From: Flavobacterium sp.
GTDB taxonomy: Bacteria > Bacteroidota > Bacteroidia > Flavobacteriales > Flavobacteriaceae
DNA: 55,252 nt
NCBI RefSeq assembly: GCF_028689845.1
Contig: NZ_JAQVCH010000021.1
Location: 1 to 55,252, forward strand
Reading direction: 5' to 3'
Shown in pieces: positions 43,412 to 51,710 of the stretch (position 1 is its first letter; every line of letters begins with the position of its first letter). The notes beneath the pieces were generated by a model, which worked only from the letters and a program-made list of their open reading frames with translations, was not told the origin of the DNA and ran no database searches. The position numbers and the translations under genes are program-made.

Positions 43412-45532
43412 TTATTCTTCTAATAAAACCTCTAAAATACTAATTGCGGCTTCGCTAATTTTGGTTCCAGGACCAAATACAGCTACGGCTCCAGCATCAA
43501 ATAAAAATTGATAATCTTGATGAGGAATAACGCCACCTACAATAACCATAATGTCTTCTCGACCGTATTTTTTTAGTTCGGCAATTACTTGCGGCACCAA
43601 GGTTTTATGGCCGGCTGCTAAGGAGGAAACACCTAAAATATGGACATCATTTTCTACTGCTTGTTTTGCTGCTTCGGCTGGTGTTTGAAATAACGGACCA
43701 ATATCTACGTCAAAACCGACATCAGCATAGCCCGTTGCCACCACTTTGGCTCCGCGGTCATGGCCATCTTGTCCCATTTTGGCAATCATAATTCGCGGAC
43801 GACGACCTTCTTTTTTCGCAAAGTCATTTGCTAATTGTTTTGCTTTTTCAAAGCTTTCGTTGTTTTTTATTTCTTTACTATACACGCCACTAAAGGTTCT
43901 AATTTGTGCTTTATAGCGACCAAAAACTTCTTCTAAGGCATCACTAATTTCACCTAAGGTTGCTCTGTTTCGGGCTGCTTCTATGGCTAAAGATAATAAA
44001 TTTTCTGTTCCGTTTTTGGCTGATTCGGTTAGTTTTGCCAAACAAGTGTTTACTTTTTCGTTATCACGCGTTGCTTTTATCTGGTCTAAAAGTTCGATTT
44101 GTTGTTTTCGAACCATTTGATTATCCACATCTAAAATCACCATCGGGTCTTCTTTGTCCAAACGGTAGTGGTTCACTCCCACAATAATATCTTGACTGCT
44201 GTCAATTCGGGCTTGTTTTCTAGCGGCAGCTTCTTCGATGCGTAATTTTGGGATTCCAGCTTCTATTGCTTTGGTCATTCCGCCTAATTCTTCCACTTCT
44301 TCCATCAAAGCCCACGCTTTTTCTGCAATTTCATTGGTCAGACTTTCTACATAATAACTTCCTGCCCACGGATCGACGGTTTTGCAAATTTTAGTTTCTT
44401 CTTGTAAAAAGATTTGTGTATTCCGAGCTATTCGAGCAGAAAAGTCGGTTGGTAAAGCAATGGCTTCATCCAAGGCATTGGTATGTAACGATTGGGTTCC
44501 GCCAAAAGCAGCAGCGGCCGCTTCAATACACGTACGAGCCACATTATTAAAGGGATCTTGTTCTGTTAAACTCCAACCCGATGTTTGACAGTGGGTTCGA
44601 AGAGCCAATGATTTTGCATCTTTTGGATTGAATTGTTTGAGCAGTTTTGCCCATAACATTCGCCCCGCTCGCATTTTTGCAATTTCCATAAAATGATTCA
44701 TTCCAATGGCCCAGAAAAAAGAGAGGCGAGGAGCGAAGGTGTCAATATCCATTCCTGCTGCTAATCCTGTTCGGATATATTCTAAACCATCCGCTAGGGT
44801 ATAGGCCAACTCAATATCGGCAGTAGCTCCTGCTTCTTGCATGTGGTAACCCGAAATAGAAATAGAATTGAATTTTGGCATGTGCTTACTGGTATATTCA
44901 AAAATATCAGCAATGATTTTCATCGAAGGAGATGGTGGATAAATGTAGGTATTTCGCACCATAAATTCCTTTAAAATATCATTTTGTATTGTTCCAGAAA
45001 GTAAATGGGGTGCTACGCCTTGCTCTTCGGCGGCTACAATATAAAAAGCCATGATTGGCAAAACTGCTCCATTCATAGTCATTGAAACCGACATTTCACC
45101 TAATGGAATTTGGTCAAATAGCACTTTCATATCTTCCACTGAGTCGATGGCAACACCTGCTTTTCCAACATCGCCAACCACGCGTTCATGGTCAGAATCG
45201 TAGCCTCGATGGGTTGCCAAATCAAAAGCGACCGAAAGTCCTTTTTGACCAGCTGCTAAATTTCTTCGATAAAAAGCGTTGCTTTCTTCTGCGGTTGAAA
45301 ATCCTGCATATTGACGAACCGTCCACGGTCGGCGAACATACATCGTTGAATACGGACCACGAAGATTAGGTGCAAAACCTGCGGCAAAATTGAGGTGTTC
45401 AAGTTTTTCTGAGTCAGATTTTGAATAGTTTGATTTTAATTCAATTTGTTCAGCAGTTTGAAAGCTTTCTTTACTTTCAACTTTAGTCTTTTGACTTTCG
45501 ACTAATTTCAAATGTTGGATATTTTTTCTCAT
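43412..45532 (-). CDS. mutB: Methylmalonyl-CoA mutase, large (catalytic) subunit
   Basis: Adenosylcobalamin-dependent isomerisation of methylmalonyl-CoA and succinyl-CoA. The 706-residue protein has the N-terminal [20 protein letters not shown] block, a TIM-barrel catalytic domain, and a C-terminal B12-binding domain with the cobalamin-ligand motif [10 protein letters not shown] (D-x-H-x-x-G). The start at 45532 ([10 protein letters not shown]) matches relatives. Longer open frames upstream are rejected because that DNA encodes the out-of-frame end of a decayed toxin. It lies 10 bp downstream of that pseudogene and has its own terminator. Confidence 0.95.
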   Translation of the reverse strand: MRKNIQHLKLVESQKTKVESKESFQTAEQIELKSNYSKSDSEKLEHLNFAAGFAPNLRGPYSTMYVRRPWTVRQYAGFSTAEESNAFYRRNLAAGQKGLSVAFDLATHRGYDSDHERVVGDVGKAGVAIDSVEDMKVLFDQIPLGEMSVSMTMNGAVLPIMAFYIVAAEEQGVAPHLLSGTIQNDILKEFMVRNTYIYPPSPSMKIIADIFEYTSKHMPKFNSISISGYHMQEAGATADIELAYTLADGLEYIRTGLAAGMDIDTFAPRLSFFWAIGMNHFMEIAKMRAGRMLWAKLLKQFNPKDAKSLALRTHCQTSGWSLTEQDPFNNVARTCIEAAAAAFGGTQSLHTNALDEAIALPTDFSARIARNTQIFLQEETKICKTVDPWAGSYYVESLTNEIAEKAWALMEEVEELGGMTKAIEAGIPKLRIEEAAARKQARIDSSQDIIVGVNHYRLDKEDPMVILDVDNQMVRKQQIELLDQIKATRDNEKVNTCLAKLTESAKNGTENLLSLAIEAARNRATLGEISDALEEVFGRYKAQIRTFSGVYSKEIKNNESFEKAKQLANDFAKKEGRRPRIMIAKMGQDGHDRGAKVVATGYADVGFDVDIGPLFQTPAEAAKQAVENDVHILGVSSLAAGHKTLVPQVIAELKKYGREDIMVIVGGVIPHQDYQFLFDAGAVAVFGPGTKISEAAISILEVLLEE

Positions 45533-45542
45533 AGTTATAAAA

Positions 45543-46037
45543 CTATTTTGGGTATTTTTTTGGATTTCTTGAGGTGTTAAAACAAGATAGAATTTTAATT
45601 TTTTTATCTTCATCAATTACAAAAAACAATATAAAAGGAAATTTTGATAGTGATACTGCTCTATAATTTTTAAGTTTTATTTAATAGAATGGATTAATTT
45701 CAATTTTAGAATACGTTTCATTTAAAGCAAGGTTTGAATTTATTTCTGCATAATATTCAATTGCATTTTCAATTTCAGATTGAGCTTTTTTAGAAACAAT
45801 AATCTTAAACCCATATTTTTCTTTAATTTTCTTTAAAGATTCTGCCGATGCAATGTATTCCGATTCAGGATCATTAACTCGATCGTCCAAAAGCTTTATT
45901 TGATCTTCTGTAATTTGAAAGTCATTTTCATTTTTTGCAAATATGATAACTTCAACTTCATCGGCTGTAAAATTGTCGGGTAAAGTGATATTTATTTTAT
46001 GGTTTTTCACTTTAATAAATTGTCTTATTACTTCCAT
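45543..46037 (-). pseudogene. Decayed, fused ParE/RelE-type toxin-antitoxin module
   Basis: The 5' part (MEVIRQFIKVKNHKINITLP ...) looks like a small antitoxin of the kind paired with ParE toxins. It runs in frame, with no antitoxin stop, into YGFKIIVSKKAQSEIENAIEYYAE (quoted as FKIIVSKKAQSEIENAIEY), the start of a ParE/RelE toxin. About 6-8 codons seem missing after NSNLAL. The frame then stops at TAA (45681-45683) after NPFY. Directly beyond that TAA the same frame continues as IKLKNYRAVSLSKFPFILFF and ends [15 protein letters not shown], a typical toxin C-terminus, stopping at 45543. A C-to-T change (CAA to TAA) explains the stop. It lies between the two mutase genes. Confidence 0.8.
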
Positions 46038-46131
46038 GTTTTTTTTCTTAAAATTACAAAATTTAAAATAGTTGATAAGAATAATTAGTAGTAAACTAGT
46101 AAAAGAGAATTGAAGAAAATCCAATTATCAT

Positions 46132-47487
46132 TTATTCTTCCGTTTTTAGCCGTTCTTGTTCTAATTTCTCTGCTAATCTTCTTTCAATAATTGGGGTGAT
46201 TAATGTTTTACGAGGATTGTTTTTCACGAATGGAAATAACTCTAATTCGTGATTCATCTTGTCATTTTTATTCGGATATTTATTTGTGCCTAATAAAACT
46301 TCTTTGCCAGAATCAAATAATTCTTGCTCTTTTTGAGCACTTTCATTGATTTTTCGCTGAATGGTGCCTTCAATTAATTGCGTAATTAATCCGCCATTAG
46401 CTTCAATATCTTTAAAAAGTTCCAGAGCTTTCTCTGCGAGTTGAGCGGTTAAACTTTCAATATAATAGGCTCCGTCTGCTGGATTATGTACTTGGTTAAA
46501 ATAACTTTCGTGTTTTAAAACAAGTAATTGATTGCGTGCGATACGGTCTCCAAACTCATTGTCTTTATGATAAAGAGCGTCGTAAGCTAGGTTTGAAACG
46601 CCGTTTGCTCCGCCTAAAATGGCACTCATGCATTCGGTGGTTGTTCGCAACATATTGACATTATAGTCATAAAGGGTTTTGTTGCGTTTGGTAGGAATCG
46701 CGATGATGTGGCATTCTAAAGCAGGATTGTATTCGTTTGCTAGGGATTGAAAAAGCAATCGTAAAGCTCTTAGTTTCGCAATTTCAAAGAAGTAATTTGT
46801 TCCCACGGCCACTTCAAAAGTGATGGGCGAATTGATGGATTCTAATCGATTGAAATATTCATTCGCTTGAGCGATTGCATAGGCCAATTGTTGAACCATA
46901 GTCGCTCCCGCATTTTGATATAAATCTATTTTACAGCTTAAAAACGGAATTCCCAAGGACGAACTAGTTTGTAAAGCCTTGAAATCTTTTTCTAACGATT
47001 CAAACCAATTTCCGTCTTTGGCTAACTGACTTATGGGGTCAACTAAAACCACTATTATAAAATGTTTTTCTGTTGCAAAGGCGGCTACTTTTTTAATAAA
47101 ATCGGCAGAGAGAAAAAGTAAATTAAAATAATAAGTAACTTTTTCAGTCGGAAGATTTTGCATTAATTCGTTAAGGTTAATTTCTGCATTTTCTAGGGTA
47201 AACCGAATAGCTTCTGCACCTCTTTGAATTGTTTCATTTGCTCTAGCATTAGATTTTGTTACATCATAAACATAAATGTTTTGAATAATTTGAAAACCAT
47301 CGGCATGAAGGTTCTCAAATTTTAAATTGTCTTCTTCACCATGATAAAAAGGTTTTACTTTAATTCCTTCTGGGCTTTCCCAAACCAATGTTTCATTGTA
47401 ATCGGCCCCTTTTAGTTCGTATTGAATTTGCTGTTTCCATTGTTTAGGAGAAATGGAATCAAATTCGTCAAATAGCTGCTTTGCCAT
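46132..47487 (-). CDS. mutA: Methylmalonyl-CoA mutase, small subunit
   Basis: The 451-residue non-catalytic partner of MutB. It has the mutase fold (LFDEFDSISPKQWKQQIQ, ESPEGIKVKPFYHGEEDN, and AILGGANGVSNLAYDAL) but lacks the C-terminal B12-binding domain, as expected for the beta subunit. ADGAYYIESLTAQLAEKA aligns with the mut[14 protein letters not shown] region. It lies 2 bp after the ftsB-like gene in the same transcription unit. A remnant toxin-antitoxin module separates it from mutB. Confidence 0.94.
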   Translation of the reverse strand: MAKQLFDEFDSISPKQWKQQIQYELKGADYNETLVWESPEGIKVKPFYHGEEDNLKFENLHADGFQIIQNIYVYDVTKSNARANETIQRGAEAIRFTLENAEINLNELMQNLPTEKVTYYFNLLFLSADFIKKVAAFATEKHFIIVVLVDPISQLAKDGNWFESLEKDFKALQTSSSLGIPFLSCKIDLYQNAGATMVQQLAYAIAQANEYFNRLESINSPITFEVAVGTNYFFEIAKLRALRLLFQSLANEYNPALECHIIAIPTKRNKTLYDYNVNMLRTTTECMSAILGGANGVSNLAYDALYHKDNEFGDRIARNQLLVLKHESYFNQVHNPADGAYYIESLTAQLAEKALELFKDIEANGGLITQLIEGTIQRKINESAQKEQELFDSGKEVLLGTNKYPNKNDKMNHELELFPFVKNNPRKTLITPIIERRLAEKLEQERLKTEE

Positions 47488-47489
47488 TT

Positions 47490-47837
47490 TTATAGTGATT
47501 TATTGTTTTCTTCTTTTGGCAATTCTTCGTCAAATTCGATGATATAAATATCTTCGCTATCTCGTTTCATATAATATTTTTCACGAGCATATTTTTCAAT
47601 TTGATCCGGATTGTTCAGTCGTTTGATATCTAAACAATCCTTTTTTATTTCGTCTTGGTAATATTCTTTATTGGTTTCGAGTTCTTCCAACTCTTTGTTT
47701 AAAACACGGTGTTCGATATAGGAATAATTGTCCAGAAAAAGCATCCACACCGCAAAGAATAGCAATACCAAAACATATCGATTTCCAACATATTTAAACC
47801 ACGGATTATTTTCTTTAAAACGTTGGAAGAAATTCAT
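47490..47837 (-). CDS. FtsB/DivIC-like septum formation initiator
   Basis: A 115-residue bitopic protein. One transmembrane helix (about 20-38, RYVLVLLFFAVWMLFL) is followed by a periplasmic coiled coil (about 45-85) and a short acidic tail. This is the FtsB/DivIC plan of the divisome FtsQLB complex. Gaps to udk and mutA are 2 bp each, so it is in an operon with them. Confidence 0.88.
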   Translation of the reverse strand: MNFFQRFKENNPWFKYVGNRYVLVLLFFAVWMLFLDNYSYIEHRVLNKELEELETNKEYYQDEIKKDCLDIKRLNNPDQIEKYAREKYYMKRDSEDIYIIEFDEELPKEENNKSL

Positions 47838-47839
47838 AC

Positions 47840-48448
47840 TTATAAGATTCGTTGGTTAATGACTGCACGAACCACATCAATAGCTACGGTATTGTATTTG
47901 TCATTTGGAATGATAATATCTGCGTATGCTTTCGTTGGTTCAATGAATTGTTGATGCATCGGTTTCAGGGTGTTTTGATACCGATTGAGTACTTCGTCCA
48001 TATCGCGACCTCGTTCAGCGATATCACGTTTTAATCGACGAATTAATCGTTCATCCGAATCAGCATGGACAAAAACTTTAATATCGAACAAATCGCGAAG
48101 TTCAGGATTAGAAAGGATTAAAATCCCTTCTACAATCATTACTTTTCTAGGATGTGTCACAATGGAATCGTCTGTTCGATTATGGGTCACAAACGAATAA
48201 ACAGGTTGTTCAATGATATTGCCCGCTTTGAGTTGTTTGAGATGGTCTACTAATAATTCAAAATCAATGGCTCTCGGATGGTCAAAATTAATTTTTGTTC
48301 GCTCTTCATAGCTTAAATTATTGGTTTCTTTATAATATGAGTCTTGAGAAATAACTGCCACCTCGGTGTCAGGAAGTTCGTTCATGATTTGGTGAACAAC
48401 GGTTGTTTTACCACTTCCGGTACCGCCGGCTATCCCTATTATCAACAT
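47840..48448 (-). CDS. udk: Uridine kinase
   Basis: Phosphorylates uridine and cytidine for pyrimidine salvage. The 202-residue P-loop enzyme has Walker A GIAGGTGSGKTTV (5-17), SQDSYYKE, the substrate block FDHPRAIDFELL, and RLIRRLKRDIAERGR as the lid. It is the first gene of the udk-ftsB-mutA run. TAAATTTG at 48474-48481 on the minus strand is a good -7 element about 26 bp upstream. Confidence 0.96.
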   Translation of the reverse strand: MLIIGIAGGTGSGKTTVVHQIMNELPDTEVAVISQDSYYKETNNLSYEERTKINFDHPRAIDFELLVDHLKQLKAGNIIEQPVYSFVTHNRTDDSIVTHPRKVMIVEGILILSNPELRDLFDIKVFVHADSDERLIRRLKRDIAERGRDMDEVLNRYQNTLKPMHQQFIEPTKAYADIIIPNDKYNTVAIDVVRAVINQRIL

Positions 48449-48473
48449 GGTTTAAAGTATTGGTTTTGTTCTA

Positions 48474-48481
48474 CAAATTTA
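48474..48481 (-). promoter_or_regulatory. -7 promoter element for udk
   Basis: The minus strand reads TAAATTTG, an exact TAnnTTTG match, 25 bp before the udk start codon. Confidence 0.5.
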
Positions 48482-48601
48482 AGGAAATTTACTAAGTAAT
48501 TTTGGGGAAAACAAATCTTTTTTGAAGGAGTTACTAACTAAATCGATTTCATGAAATAAGATTCAATTTAGAAATGAAAAAGCGTGTTTTATTTCTTAGA
48601 A

Positions 48602-48633
48602 AGCCAAAAAAAATCCCGATTTAAATCGGGATT
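48602..48633 (-). terminator. Terminator after trxB
   Basis: AATCCCGATTTAAATCGGGATT (perfect palindrome, 48612-48632) is followed on the minus strand by eight T. It lies just after the trxB stop. Confidence 0.85.
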
Positions 48634-48655
48634 ATAATTTTTGGAGCAAGTGAGC

Positions 48656-49603
48656 TTATTCTTTAGCCGCTAAATAACGTTCCGCATCTAATGCTGCCAT
48701 GCAGCCTGTTCCAGCTGCCGTTACGGCCTGTCTGTAAACATGATCTGCAGCATCGCCACCCACAAAAACGCCTTCGACATTTGTTTTGGATGTTCCCGGA
48801 ATATTGATGATGTAACCTGTTTCGTCTAAGTTTAAATATGCCTTAAAAATATCGGTATTTGGTTTATGACCAATCGCCACGAAAAATCCAGTGGCTGGAA
48901 TTATGATTTCTTCATTCGTTGTTTTGTTTAGTGCTTTTACTGCAGTCACCACTTGACCGTCTCCCATCACTTCAACCGTATCATGGTGCATTAAAATAGT
49001 AATGTTTTCGGTTTTCCGAACTCTTGCTTCCATGATTTTAGAGGCTCTAAATTTATCGCTTCTTACTAACATCGTTACTTTTTTACATAATTTAGAGAGA
49101 TAATGTGCTTCTTCGCAAGCGGAATCACCAGCACCAACAATTACTACTTCTTGATTTCGGTAGAAAAAACCATCACATACGGCACAGGCAGAAACGCCAC
49201 CGCCAGTTTGTAAATAATGTTGTTCAGAAGGAATGTCTAAATATTTTGCAGAAGCTCCCGTAGAAATAATTACGGTTTCACAATGAATTTCTTTTGTGTC
49301 ATTAACCCAAACCTTATGAATTGGTCCGGAAAAATCTACTTTGGTTACCCATCCATCGCGGACATCGGTTCCAAAACGCTCGGCTTGTGCTTGAATTCCA
49401 ATCATCATTTCTGGGCCTGTTATTCCTTCTGGATTTCCTGGCCAATTTTCTACTTCATTTGTAGTTGTCAATTGTCCACCAGGTTGTGTTCCTTGGTATA
49501 AAACCGGAAACATATTTGCTCTAGCCGCATAAATAGCTGCCGTATAGCCCGCTGGACCAGAACCAATAATTAAACATTTTACTTTTTCTATTGTATCAGA
49601 CAT
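48656..49603 (-). CDS. trxB: Thioredoxin reductase
   Basis: NADPH-dependent FAD enzyme that reduces thioredoxin. The 315-residue protein has FAD-binding GSGPAGYTAAIYAAR (15-29), the redox-active CAVC pair (Cys140, Cys143) and the NADPH fold around GAGDSACEEA. The C-terminal GGDAADHVYRQAVTAAGTG is the second FAD block. A good TATCTTTG promoter element is present upstream and a terminator downstream, so it is a single-gene unit. Confidence 0.97.
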   Translation of the reverse strand: MSDTIEKVKCLIIGSGPAGYTAAIYAARANMFPVLYQGTQPGGQLTTTNEVENWPGNPEGITGPEMMIGIQAQAERFGTDVRDGWVTKVDFSGPIHKVWVNDTKEIHCETVIISTGASAKYLDIPSEQHYLQTGGGVSACAVCDGFFYRNQEVVIVGAGDSACEEAHYLSKLCKKVTMLVRSDKFRASKIMEARVRKTENITILMHHDTVEVMGDGQVVTAVKALNKTTNEEIIIPATGFFVAIGHKPNTDIFKAYLNLDETGYIINIPGTSKTNVEGVFVGGDAADHVYRQAVTAAGTGCMAALDAERYLAAKE

Positions 49604-49628
49604 ACTTATTTTATTGAAAATTGAAGTG

Positions 49629-49636
49629 CAAAGATA
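49629..49636 (-). promoter_or_regulatory. -7 promoter element for trxB
   Basis: The minus strand reads TATCTTTG, an exact TAnnTTTG match, about 26 bp before the trxB start. No TTTG is present at the ideal spacing. Confidence 0.5.
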
Positions 49637-49714
49637 AGTTTTAATCGAAAAATAGTTGCAATTTTAAATTACTTTTAGCAGTTTTTAAATTTTGAAATAT
49701 TCTTTACTTTTTAA

Positions 49715-49745
49715 GTTGTAAAACCCAGAATTAGTTTTATATTTG
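49715..49745 (+). promoter_or_regulatory. Promoter of tRNA-Pro
   Basis: TTG (49716-49718), a 19-bp spacer and TATATTTG (49738-49745) match the Bacteroidota consensus. It lies 59 bp before the tRNA. Confidence 0.7.
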
Positions 49746-49804
49746 CAACCTCAAAAAACAGGAAAATAGTAAAAACAAGTTTTATTGTTTTTTTGAATGT
49801 TTTT

Positions 49805-49879
49805 CGGGGTGTAGCGTAGCCCGGTTATCGCGCCTGCTTTGGGAGCAGGAGGCCGCAGGTTCGAATCCTGCCACCCCGA
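49805..49879 (+). tRNA. tRNA-Pro (anticodon TGG)
   Basis: Folds as a 75-nt tRNA with acceptor arms CGGGGTG and CACCCCG plus discriminator A. The D arm lies around TAGCGTAGCCCGGTTATCGC, the anticodon stem CCTGC/GCAGG has loop TTTGGGA (anticodon TGG), and the T arm is GCAGGTTCGAATCCTGC. The C1-G72 start is typical of proline tRNAs. No CCA is encoded. Confidence 0.95.
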
Positions 49880-49880
49880 C

Positions 49881-49917
49881 TAAAGAGATTGTCCTTGTGA
49901 GAATCTCTTTTTTTTTA
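49881..49917 (+). terminator. Terminator after tRNA-Pro
   Basis: AAAGAGATT (49882-49890) and AATCTCTTT (49902-49910) form a 9-bp stem with an 11-nt loop followed by six more T. Confidence 0.8.
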
Positions 49918-49959
49918 TAAAATAGTGGCTTTTTTTCGATTAAAAAAGAAATGCCGCAA

Positions 49960-50000
49960 TCAAAAAAGTCCTTGCCAGTAAATAGCAAGGACTTTTTTGA
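49960..50000. terminator. Terminator after the GIN-domain gene
   Basis: AAAAAAGTCCTTGC (49962-49975) and GCAAGGACTTTTTT (49985-49998) form a perfect 14-bp stem. The A and T runs are symmetrical, so it could work in both directions. It lies 30 bp downstream of the GIN gene on the minus strand. Confidence 0.8.
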
Positions 50001-50030
50001 ATAGTAAAACAAACTAGTAATAGTTGTACT

Positions 50031-50867
50031 TTATTTATTTAATTTTTTAAACAAAACCGCTTGGTCAGTAAATTTTTTTAAATCTACTTTTCCTTCGCCA
50101 TATAAATTCGTTTCTGATTTTCCAGATGCTTCTAACGTCATTTTTGTGCTAACGGCAACGCTATTTTTTGAATCGGCTTCTACCAACAAACTTGCTGTTT
50201 TTGTGTTTAATTTTTTGCCATTAAATTCAGAATAATTGTCCAAACGCAATTTTAAATCGGCACTGTCGCCTTCTATTATCGCCGTAGATTTTTGGTACAT
50301 ATCACATTTTAGATTCGTAGTATTAATCAAGGCTTTTAAATTACTGTTTTTGCTCAATTCTACTACGGCATCTTCTGCCTTTAGATTGATTTCTACTTTC
50401 GATTTATCATTGGCAATTAAGGTGAAATTTTTACAATCTGCGTTTAAAAACAGCCTCGCCTGGTCATAACATTTAAAGGTGATGTCGTTCAATTTAACTT
50501 CGGCAAGTGCAGTAACGTCTGCCTCTCCTTTGGCAACTAGCATTCTAAAATCGTCGGTATAGGTAATTCGAACACTAGTTTTTTTAGCTCCAGAAATGTC
50601 ATGTGTTAAGCTAATTCGTAAAACAGAACCACTTAATTTAAATTCAAAAACTTCATGTGTATTGTCATCGGCTTCAATTTCAATACCACAACTACTTCCT
50701 TTTACCAAAAAAACATCTATTTCATCTTGAATTTCTAGGCTATCAAAATTGCCGATTTCTTTTTGAGAAACCGTGACAATTTTAGAGGCTTTGATTTTTT
50801 CTTTTTTCTGACTCCAAGTTACAGTAGAAATTAAAATCAGAATAAGTAATAAGTACGTTTTTTTCAT
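50031..50867 (-). CDS. GIN-domain (DUF2807) exported protein
   Basis: A 278-residue exported protein with a signal peptide (1-20, ending TVTWSQ). A DUF2807/GIN putative auto-transporter domain follows, with repeated beta strands (FDSLEIQDEIDVFL, KCDMYQKSTA, LEASGKSETNLYGEG). GIN domains are predicted right-handed beta-helices common in Bacteroidota envelope proteins, of unknown function. A separate TATATTTG promoter at 50888-50895 and terminators on both sides make it independent of the upstream PadR operon, although it is a paralogue of that operon's last gene. Confidence 0.85.
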   Translation of the reverse strand: MKKTYLLLILILISTVTWSQKKEKIKASKIVTVSQKEIGNFDSLEIQDEIDVFLVKGSSCGIEIEADDNTHEVFEFKLSGSVLRISLTHDISGAKKTSVRITYTDDFRMLVAKGEADVTALAEVKLNDITFKCYDQARLFLNADCKNFTLIANDKSKVEINLKAEDAVVELSKNSNLKALINTTNLKCDMYQKSTAIIEGDSADLKLRLDNYSEFNGKKLNTKTASLLVEADSKNSVAVSTKMTLEASGKSETNLYGEGKVDLKKFTDQAVLFKKLNK

Positions 50868-50887
50868 TTTTCTGAGCTTTTAGAGAA

Positions 50888-50895
50888 CAAATATA
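50888..50895 (-). promoter_or_regulatory. -7 promoter element for the 50031-50867 gene
   Basis: The minus strand reads TATATTTG, an exact TAnnTTTG match, about 20 bp before the start codon. The preceding operon's terminator hairpin lies directly upstream. Confidence 0.5.
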
Positions 50896-50924
50896 AACAA
50901 ACATCCCGATTAAAAACGGGATGT
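50896..50924 (-). terminator. Terminator after the PadR-PspC-GIN operon
   Basis: AACATCCCG (50900-50908) and CGGGATGTT (50917-50925) form a 9-bp stem. On the minus strand it is followed by a moderate T-rich tract (TGTTTAT). Confidence 0.6.
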
Positions 50925-50966
50925 TAAGGAAGATATTGTACTATTTGTTGGTATTTGTACCTATAA

Positions 50967-51707
50967 TTAATTGGAATATACGCTTCCGCCAGAAGACGTT
51001 TTTTTGTTAATTACCTTTGGATTTTTGTAATACTTGATATCGCCACCACTTGATGCTTTGGCATTTAAACTTAAAATAGGATGAATTTCAATACTACTTC
51101 CGCTTGACGACTTTGCCACTACGTCATTTGCTAATAAGTTTTGAGCATCAATATCGCTTCCGCTAGAAGAGGATGTTTCTAACTTCAAAGCTTTTCCTTC
51201 CAAAGTAATGTCGCTTCCGCTACTGCTTTCACACTTGATGTCTTCCGCTTCGATACTAAGGTTAATTTCGCTTCCGCTACTGGCTCTAAGATCTATTTTT
51301 GAAACAACTAAGGTGTTGTTGCTTTCGATAGAACTGCCGCTACTGGTACGAAGTGATTCGATCGATGGCATCGTTATCATTACTTTTTTTGTACTTGAAT
51401 TTTTAATTGATTTGTCTAAGGTAATAAGTAAGGTTCCGTCTTCCACCTTCGTGATGATGTAGTTGATGATGTTGTCATCCGCTTTGACTTCCACAGATTT
51501 ACTAGAATTTTGTGTAATTTCTACTTCAATACCTCGGCTTACTTCTATATTGGTGAAGTCTTCTGAAATTTGGCGGGTTTCCGTCGTTACATTTCCACTT
51601 CCTTTGACCGAGTCGCCAAAATCAAATGAATATTGACAAGAACTCACTAATAAAGCAACTAAAAGAGCCACGATGGTTTTGGTGAGGTAAATAATAAATT
51701 TTATCAT
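50967..51707 (-). CDS. GIN-domain (DUF2807) lipoprotein
   Basis: A 246-residue lipoprotein. The signal ends in a lipobox-like LLVSSCQ (Cys about residue 24). The rest is a GIN domain whose C-terminal half repeats SSGS or SSGG about every 20 residues (seven times between about 117 and 244). This is the regular turn expected of a parallel beta-helix. Function unknown. It follows the PspC gene by 3 bp and completes the padR-pspC-GIN operon. Confidence 0.88.
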   Translation of the reverse strand: MIKFIIYLTKTIVALLVALLVSSCQYSFDFGDSVKGSGNVTTETRQISEDFTNIEVSRGIEVEITQNSSKSVEVKADDNIINYIITKVEDGTLLITLDKSIKNSSTKKVMITMPSIESLRTSSGSSIESNNTLVVSKIDLRASSGSEINLSIEAEDIKCESSSGSDITLEGKALKLETSSSSGSDIDAQNLLANDVVAKSSSGSSIEIHPILSLNAKASSGGDIKYYKNPKVINKKTSSGGSVYSN

Positions 51708-51710
51708 AGC

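Noticed and set aside
45533..45616. N-terminal extension of mutB
   Set aside because: The same DNA encodes the conserved end of the decayed toxin in another frame, and mutB relatives begin at MRKN.
49782..50012. 76-codon minus-strand open frame over the tRNA-Pro gene
   Set aside because: Its VAGFEPAAS-like peptide is the well-known antisense translation of a tRNA; the region is the tRNA and its terminator.
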